From an uncultured Spirochaetales bacterium (GTDB taxonomy: Bacteria > UBP6 > UBA1177), in the NCBI GenBank assembly GCA_902774115.1, contig CACYHH010000003.1, positions 155,033-219,032 on the forward strand: DNA of 64,000 nt. The letters run 5' to 3'. This document shows, one piece after another, positions 59,550 through 64,000 of this stretch (positions within the stretch are counted from its first letter, which is position 1; each line of letters opens with the position of its first letter). The notes beneath the pieces are model-generated. The model had not been told where the DNA came from. It saw only the letters and a list, made by a program, of their open reading frames with translations, and did no database searches. A program made the position numbers and the translations under genes.

Positions 59550-61907
59550 TTACTTTGAACGGCGGAAGGTTCTGCGTTCCATTTCTCTGAGGAACTCTTC
59601 CGAATAGTGCTTTCTGTTGATGACTTTTTTCTTGGTGAAGGCCTTTTTGTCAGTCAGGGTCAGCGTCGGATCGCCCTGAATCATCATGCCGAGCCACCAT
59701 GTATCGACATAAGATTTGTCAAAGCCGTAGCTTTTATAGTTTGCCCACAGATCGTTCGCCCAGATCCGGTATGCAGCTCCCCAGGATTCGCCGTTGACGA
59801 GAGCCTCGTACATCGCCTCGGGGTTGAACATTCCGCCGACCTTCGTGCTGCCGACGGTTGCCAGCCCGTTTTTCCCTTTGAGATAGGTGTCGGCAAGGTT
59901 TCCGTCCTCTTCGGTATATTTTGATGCGGAGCAGTTGAACAGGTTGTAGAAACTGCCGTTGAAATCAGCCTCCCTGATTGCTTCGATAGTGAGGATGTTC
60001 GCCGGATTCGGTGAATAGTTGTCGTTGAAGTAGAGCTCCTGCGGATCGCTGTGGATCCACTGGTAGACAAATTCGGCTCCGCCTTTGTCGAAATAGTCGA
60101 GGTAGGTTGTTTTCGTCGTGTTTTCACGGCTTTCCAGACGGTCGTAGTTGTCGCCGTAGATCGACTCCATGCCCCAGGTGCTGCCGTTGAAGCCGAAGGC
60201 ATTCTCTATGATTTCTCCGTTCTCCTCATAAGAATTCCAGTCGTCGTCGATGAACGAGAAGAAGTTCCTCGGCTCGAAGAATGAGCCGTTTTCGCGGTAT
60301 TCGTGCGTTCTCAGGAGATATTCGCTGATCTCTTCGGCACTTCCTGTAAGCCTCGAGGTAAAGATTTCAAGCGAAAGATCGGCCGGGTAATCGTCGAAAA
60401 TCCCGTTTGAATCGGCATCCTTCCACTCTCCGTCAAGATCCATAAGGTAGTATTCGCACGGGAACGATTCATAAGTCATGGTGCCTGTTCCGTCGTAATC
60501 ACTCTCCTGCTCGTAATAAGCCGACGGCATTCTGCCGATGAGGAGCGCACCTTTGAGTGCATAATCGGTATAGCTTTGCTTCAGCATTTCCTTTAAAAAT
60601 CCTGCGCCGCCCGCATGCCACCAGCGCACAAACGGCTTGTAGCCCGCTTTTTCGAGATCAAGGGTGTAGACTGAAAGCGCTTCTTCAAGACCGTTCTTCA
60701 TGCTTGGATCGGCGACAATGAGGAAATCATGCTCGGGAACCTCAGAAACCTCAGTGTTCGTATCAAAAACCCAGATATCGCTTCTGACGCTGTTGCCTTC
60801 GTCGTCAACGGCCTCGACCTGCCAGTAGTAGGTTGTATTGGCGGAAAGCGCGGATGCCGGTTTCCACGAAGTTGCCGCAAGCCCTTCGGCGACCTTCTCG
60901 TCAGGAGTGCTTTTCGTCCCGAAGAAAACAGTGTAGGTGACCTCTCCGCCGTCAGGATCAGTGCTTGCATCCCACGAAAGAGTCAGCTCAGCAGGCTGGT
61001 TTTCCGCACCGTTTTCCGGCTTCGGATTCAAAACAGCTGTCGGAAGCAGATCCAGTTCTTCGGGTTTGCACGCCCTGTCTTTCATAGAACTGCCGTTTAT
61101 ATCGTAGCAGGTGCAGAGGTTGATCATCCTGCCGCCCATGAAGTCCTCGACGCTCTTTTCGTCAAACGAAAGGTAAACATTCATCATAAATCCGAAGTTT
61201 TCGTCAAGCAGCCAGCCCTCTTCATTCATAAAGAGCTTCAGCAGATTCTTCCCGCTGTCGGAGGCAACCGCTTTCGGGCATGAGCGGAATAGAGTTTCTG
61301 AAACATAAGCCTGCTCGAAAAGGTAGACATAAAAATATTTCGAGCCGATTTCATCCACATTGTTCTGAAACATCCAGTCGAATGAGGAGTAGGGTGCCAT
61401 TATCGAAGCGGAGTAGTAGGTATTGCCTGTATATTCGCTGTTTGCAGTGACATAGAGATAGCCCTGATAATCGGCGGCAAAGGCGCTGCATTTGTCTTTA
61501 AAGGGGTAGTTCCGGCCTTTTTCGTCAATCATCGAGCCTGATATAAAATAGGGATATTCGTCATCGGCAAGATCGTAACTGTCCGGAATGCTCTGAAGCA
61601 GCGGCGCTGCGATTTTCAACGCAAAGCCCTTGTTGGGTTCAAGAAACGAGTCGTCGAGACCTGAAACGATCTCGTCGAACAACGAAGCGTCCTGCCTTGT
61701 ATCGCCGTCGTTGTCGCTGACTTCACCGTCGTCCGCATCATCCGATATACCGCTGTCGGTATCATCGTCGTTGTCCGCATCATCCGATATATCGCTGTCG
61801 GTTGAAGTGTCCGTGTCTACCGAATCCTTATTTTTGCCCGATCCGCCGCAGGCGCATACAAATAAAAGCGCCAGAACAAGAATAACTGACGTAATTCTTT
61901 TTTTCAT
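59550..61907 (-). CDS. Lipoprotein with FN3 module and C25-like peptidase domain
   Basis: 785 residues. Lipobox LFVCAC, an Asp/Ser spacer to about 75, a unique domain to about 300, an FN3 module (LTLSWDASTDPDGGEVTYTVFFG...TTYYWQVEAVD), then a region like C25 peptidases: ALLIGRMPSAYYE, a His in FVYQWIHSDPQELYF and a Cys about 40 residues later in YNLFNCSASKYTE. The His/Cys motifs are less canonical than in the other C25 gene, so activity is uncertain. A promoter lies about 40 bases upstream. Confidence 0.75.
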   Translation of the reverse strand: MKKRITSVILVLALLFVCACGGSGKNKDSVDTDTSTDSDISDDADNDDDTDSGISDDADDGEVSDNDGDTRQDASLFDEIVSGLDDSFLEPNKGFALKIAAPLLQSIPDSYDLADDEYPYFISGSMIDEKGRNYPFKDKCSAFAADYQGYLYVTANSEYTGNTYYSASIMAPYSSFDWMFQNNVDEIGSKYFYVYLFEQAYVSETLFRSCPKAVASDSGKNLLKLFMNEEGWLLDENFGFMMNVYLSFDEKSVEDFMGGRMINLCTCYDINGSSMKDRACKPEELDLLPTAVLNPKPENGAENQPAELTLSWDASTDPDGGEVTYTVFFGTKSTPDEKVAEGLAATSWKPASALSANTTYYWQVEAVDDEGNSVRSDIWVFDTNTEVSEVPEHDFLIVADPSMKNGLEEALSVYTLDLEKAGYKPFVRWWHAGGAGFLKEMLKQSYTDYALKGALLIGRMPSAYYEQESDYDGTGTMTYESFPCEYYLMDLDGEWKDADSNGIFDDYPADLSLEIFTSRLTGSAEEISEYLLRTHEYRENGSFFEPRNFFSFIDDDWNSYEENGEIIENAFGFNGSTWGMESIYGDNYDRLESRENTTKTTYLDYFDKGGAEFVYQWIHSDPQELYFNDNYSPNPANILTIEAIREADFNGSFYNLFNCSASKYTEEDGNLADTYLKGKNGLATVGSTKVGGMFNPEAMYEALVNGESWGAAYRIWANDLWANYKSYGFDKSYVDTWWLGMMIQGDPTLTLTDKKAFTKKKVINRKHYSEEFLREMERRTFRRSK

Positions 61908-61945
61908 TTTACAGCTCCCTTATTTCCTTTTAAAAGACCTCGGAT

Positions 61946-61974
61946 AGTGTAGTAGGCGCAGGAAGCTGTGTCAA
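61946..61974 (-). promoter_or_regulatory. Promoter of the 59550-61907 lipoprotein gene
   Basis: Minus-strand TTGACA (61969-61974), 17 bases, TACACT (61946-61951), then ATCCGAGG and TCTTTT. Confidence 0.5.
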
Positions 61975-62043
61975 GCGGAAAATTGAAAATATTGCTGGAA
62001 ACAGCTGCTTCGGAGATGTTGTACCGGTCAGGAAAAATTTAAG

Positions 62044-62072
62044 TGGACAATTCACCGTTCTTGGTGTAAAAA
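62044..62072 (+). promoter_or_regulatory. Possible promoter of the B12-binding subunit gene
   Basis: TGGACA (62044-62049), 17 bases, TAAAAA (62067-62072), then GCCGCG and TTTTG. No cobalamin riboswitch is visible in the leader. Confidence 0.4.
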
Positions 62073-62117
62073 GCCGCGTTTTGATTTGTTTGTAACGTTT
62101 TTTATATGGAGAAAAAA

Positions 62118-62513
62118 ATGAGCGAAAAAATCAGAGTTCTTATTGCAAAACCGGGGCTTGACGGTCACGACAGAGGCGCAAAATTCGTTGCGAGAGCACT
62201 TCGTGATGCCGGAATGGAAGTCATCTACACAGGTTTGAGACAGACTCCCGAAGCTATCGCAAACGCTGCGATCCAGGAAGACGTTGACGCTGTCGGCCTT
62301 TCGATTTTGAGCGGCGCGCACAACACGCTTCTTCCGAAAGTTGCGGAACTTTTGAAAGAAAAGAACGCTCCGGACATCCTTGTTTTCGGCGGCGGAGTTA
62401 TCCCTGAAAGCGATATTCCTTTCCTCAAAGAAAACGGCATAAAAGCAGTTTTCACCCCCGGAACCACTTCTGAGCAGATAGTTACATTCCTTACCGACAA
62501 TATCAAAAAGTAA
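62118..62513 (+). CDS. B12-binding (methylmalonyl-CoA mutase C-terminal) subunit
   Basis: 131-residue stand-alone cobalamin-binding domain like the small subunit of two-subunit acyl-CoA mutases. The base-off motif is [19 protein letters not shown] (D-x-H-x-x-G), with [13 protein letters not shown] and [11 protein letters not shown]. Such proteins pair with a separate large catalytic subunit, which is not in this window. The start is ATG 62118; an ATG at 62106 overlaps the GGAG site. Confidence 0.9.
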   Translation: MSEKIRVLIAKPGLDGHDRGAKFVARALRDAGMEVIYTGLRQTPEAIANAAIQEDVDAVGLSILSGAHNTLLPKVAELLKEKNAPDILVFGGGVIPESDIPFLKENGIKAVFTPGTTSEQIVTFLTDNIKK

Positions 62514-62557
62514 TTTCTTCTGTCTGTGCTGAGAAAAACAGGCTTTTGCTCTGAAAA

Positions 62558-62585
62558 TTGACATACAGCGCCGTTTTGTGATAAT
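62558..62585 (+). promoter_or_regulatory. Promoter of hpf
   Basis: TTGACA (62558-62563), 16 bases, GATAAT (62580-62585), about 38 bases upstream of the ATG. Confidence 0.6.
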
Positions 62586-62623
62586 CTCTTCTGTTGTTTG
62601 GGTTTTTTTTTATGGAGGGTTTC

Positions 62624-62926
62624 ATGAACATCAATTTTGCTTTCAGAGGATTTGAAGAAAACAGTGACGGTCTTAAAGATTATGTAACCAAAAAACTTGC
62701 AAAAATCGACAAGTTTGTTGCGGCGAACACAGTTGTCGAAGTCGTTTTCCAGAAAGACAAAAATATGAAGATGACGGAAATCAAGCTGAACAGCAACGGC
62801 GAAGAGTTCCTTGCAAGCGATTCAGACGACAAGGAATTCCAGACTTCTATCGATCTTTGCATCGACAAACTGGTAAAACAGGCTGCAAGATCGAAAGACA
62901 AAAAAGTTGATTCAAGAAGATCATAA
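62624..62926 (+). CDS. hpf: Ribosome hibernation-promoting factor, short form
   Basis: 100-residue RaiA/HPF domain that binds the 30S decoding region and idles ribosomes. It starts MNINFAFRGFEENSDGLKDYV after GGAGGG, with LAKIDKFVAANTVVEVVFQ and DLCIDKLVKQAARSKDK typical of the family. There is no C-terminal dimerisation domain, so it is the short form. A tRNA gene follows after 7 bases. Confidence 0.92.
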   Translation: MNINFAFRGFEENSDGLKDYVTKKLAKIDKFVAANTVVEVVFQKDKNMKMTEIKLNSNGEEFLASDSDDKEFQTSIDLCIDKLVKQAARSKDKKVDSRRS

Positions 62927-62933
62927 AAAGCGC

Positions 62934-63010
<77 letters not shown>

Positions 63011-63020
63011 TTTTACCGGC

Positions 63021-63902
63021 ATGAAAAGATATTCCGCTTTTATTTCGCTGTTTCTTCTTTTTTTATGGAGCGACAATCTGTGCGCTGATGTTTTTTTAAG
63101 CACTTACGAAGAGATAAAATCGGCTTACGACCTTGCCGGAAGCACTTGGGACAACGAAAAAATCCCGCGTATTTTCGTAAAAAAGATCCCTGAAGAAATC
63201 AAAAAAATCGAGGGAGTCGAGCGCCGGCAGTTTTTTATCAAACTTCTTCTGCCGCTGGTTCTCCTCGAAAACGAAAAAATTACGGCTGAACACGACAAAA
63301 TCGTTCCGATCGCGGCAAAAAAAGAGTGGAATGCCGAAGATGTGAAAATTATCAGCGGGATTGCCGAAAAATATAATATCATTGACGAAGGTCAGGATAT
63401 TTCTGCGATAACGGAAGATGAAAAAGAGAAGATCCGCTATTTTCTCGACCACAAGATAAGACCGGTTCCGCCTGCAATCGCGATAGGGCAGGCTGCCCTT
63501 GAATCGGGCTGGGGCACGAGCCGCTTCGTCTTTGAGGGAAACAACCTTTTCGGGCATGTTTCTCCCGATCCGACGAAAGGAATTAAGCCGAAAAACTGGA
63601 GCGGAAACCAGCGCCATATCAGGATTTTCGATTCGATTCAGGACTCAATTTCGGCATACATGCTCAATCTGAACCGTAACCGTGCCTACAACAAATTCCG
63701 CTGGTACAGGCGGACTCACCCGGACAACCTTTCGAAAATGGCTGAAGGTTTCGACAAATATGCCATAATCAAAGAGGCTTACGTCGGTCGCCTGCAGAGC
63801 GTAATGTTCAAATTCGGAGTTCATAAAATCAACAATGCAAAGCTCGATTCGGGCGAAAGTGCAAATGTTATCGAAAAACTTTCCCAACCTTACATCAACT
63901 GA
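63021..63902 (+). CDS. Bax-like exported glucosaminidase (GH73 family)
   Basis: 293 residues: signal peptide (YSAFISLFLLFLWSDNLCA), a helical N-terminal region and a glucosaminidase domain resembling E. coli Bax. The catalytic Glu is in QAALESGWGTSRFVFEGNNLFG; RIFDSIQDSISAYMLNLN and KYAIIKEAYVGRLQSVM are also typical. It probably hydrolyses peptidoglycan glycan strands in the periplasm. The ATG is 10 bases after the tRNA CCA with no clear ribosome site; the frame upstream only translates the tRNA. Confidence 0.88.
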   Translation: MKRYSAFISLFLLFLWSDNLCADVFLSTYEEIKSAYDLAGSTWDNEKIPRIFVKKIPEEIKKIEGVERRQFFIKLLLPLVLLENEKITAEHDKIVPIAAKKEWNAEDVKIISGIAEKYNIIDEGQDISAITEDEKEKIRYFLDHKIRPVPPAIAIGQAALESGWGTSRFVFEGNNLFGHVSPDPTKGIKPKNWSGNQRHIRIFDSIQDSISAYMLNLNRNRAYNKFRWYRRTHPDNLSKMAEGFDKYAIIKEAYVGRLQSVMFKFGVHKINNAKLDSGESANVIEKLSQPYIN

Positions 63903-64000
63903 CAGTCAGGACGATTTTCTGCAGCAGCTTTACCAGCGCCGCGGCGGTATAAAACTCGGTCTCGGCCGCGTTGCCGATGCGTTTCCTGTGATTTTTGAAA
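63865..64000 (+). CDS. folC: Folylpolyglutamate/dihydrofolate synthase, start only
   Basis: Cut by the window end after about 45 residues. The visible part FLQQLYQRRGGIKLGLGRV matches the N-terminal FolC pattern (short helix, then G-I-K-x-G-L-x-R). The ATG overlaps the upstream gene by 38 bases in another frame. The call rests on a short segment; the P-loop GTNGKGS expected next lies outside the window. Confidence 0.6.
   Translation, partial: MLSKNFPNLTSTDSQDDFLQQLYQRRGGIKLGLGRVADAFPVIFE

Noticed and set aside
61908..62117. Cobalamin riboswitch before the B12-binding subunit
   Set aside because: No B12-box-like core or matching folded leader can be seen in this spacer.

Overview
The window looks like chromosomal DNA of an uncultured, Gram-negative, deltaproteobacterium- or Myxococcota-like bacterium. 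The signs are a complete type II secretion system with a GspN, Myxococcus-type CGNG...C cysteine repeats in a lipoprotein, a CFI-box segment joined to an outer-membrane barrel, a predicted sigma-54 promoter, and a dozen or so exported proteins or lipoproteins, many with an Asp/Pro/Thr-rich spacer after the lipobox. Base composition is moderate by eye. TAA, TAG and TGA all serve as stops. No rRNA, CRISPR array or prophage was seen. The taxonomic reading is an inference from gene content.

Layout: 1-6.2 kb gspC(partial)-D-E-F. 6.3-9.7 kb a large lipoprotein and a pyridoxamine kinase. 9.7-11.7 kb a leftward maf / M50 protease / beta-helix operon. 11.8-15.4 kb a giant coiled-coil protein and an OsmC protein. 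15.5-18.9 kb tdk, nifS-nifU and a SpoIID-like protein. 19-26 kb a Cys-rich lipoprotein, a nucleotidyltransferase/HAD pair, a prolyl oligopeptidase and another lipoprotein. 26-31 kb a P-loop protein, an EamA transporter and a REP-associated tyrosine transposase (RAYT) island with DUF1566 lipoproteins. 31-40.7 kb a spermidine-synthase-like membrane enzyme, an S10 carboxypeptidase, htpG, a gene broken by one in-frame TGA, another DUF1566 lipoprotein and an HD protein. 40.8-48.8 kb gspG-N behind a sigma-54 promoter. 48.8-54.5 kb a tight leftward operon joining a HlyD/propeller fusion, a TolC-like protein, a VTC polymerase domain, DUF4956 and a membrane protein. 54.5-62 kb two C25-type peptidases, a CFI-box/beta-barrel fusion and asd. 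62-64 kb a B12-binding mutase subunit, hpf, tRNA-Arg, a Bax-like glucosaminidase and the start of folC.

How it fits together: the split type II secretion genes could export the peptidases and lipoproteins found here (S9, S10, C25 and DUF1566 types), suggesting a protein-degrading, surface-active lifestyle. That link is an inference.

Beyond genes, four kinds of non-coding order stand out: (1) a recurrent promoter, TTG(C/A)C(T/A)-N16-TATAAT, often followed by about 6 bases ending in CG and then a T-run; (2) an eight-copy REP palindrome family with compensatory stem changes, sitting next to Shine-Dalgarno sites and in frame inside two genes; (3) four intergenic elements made of 8-bp TCGATATY-like units between GC-rich inverted arms, each directly upstream of a promoter; (4) a hairpin repeat that lengthens the GspI prepilin leader to 51 residues.
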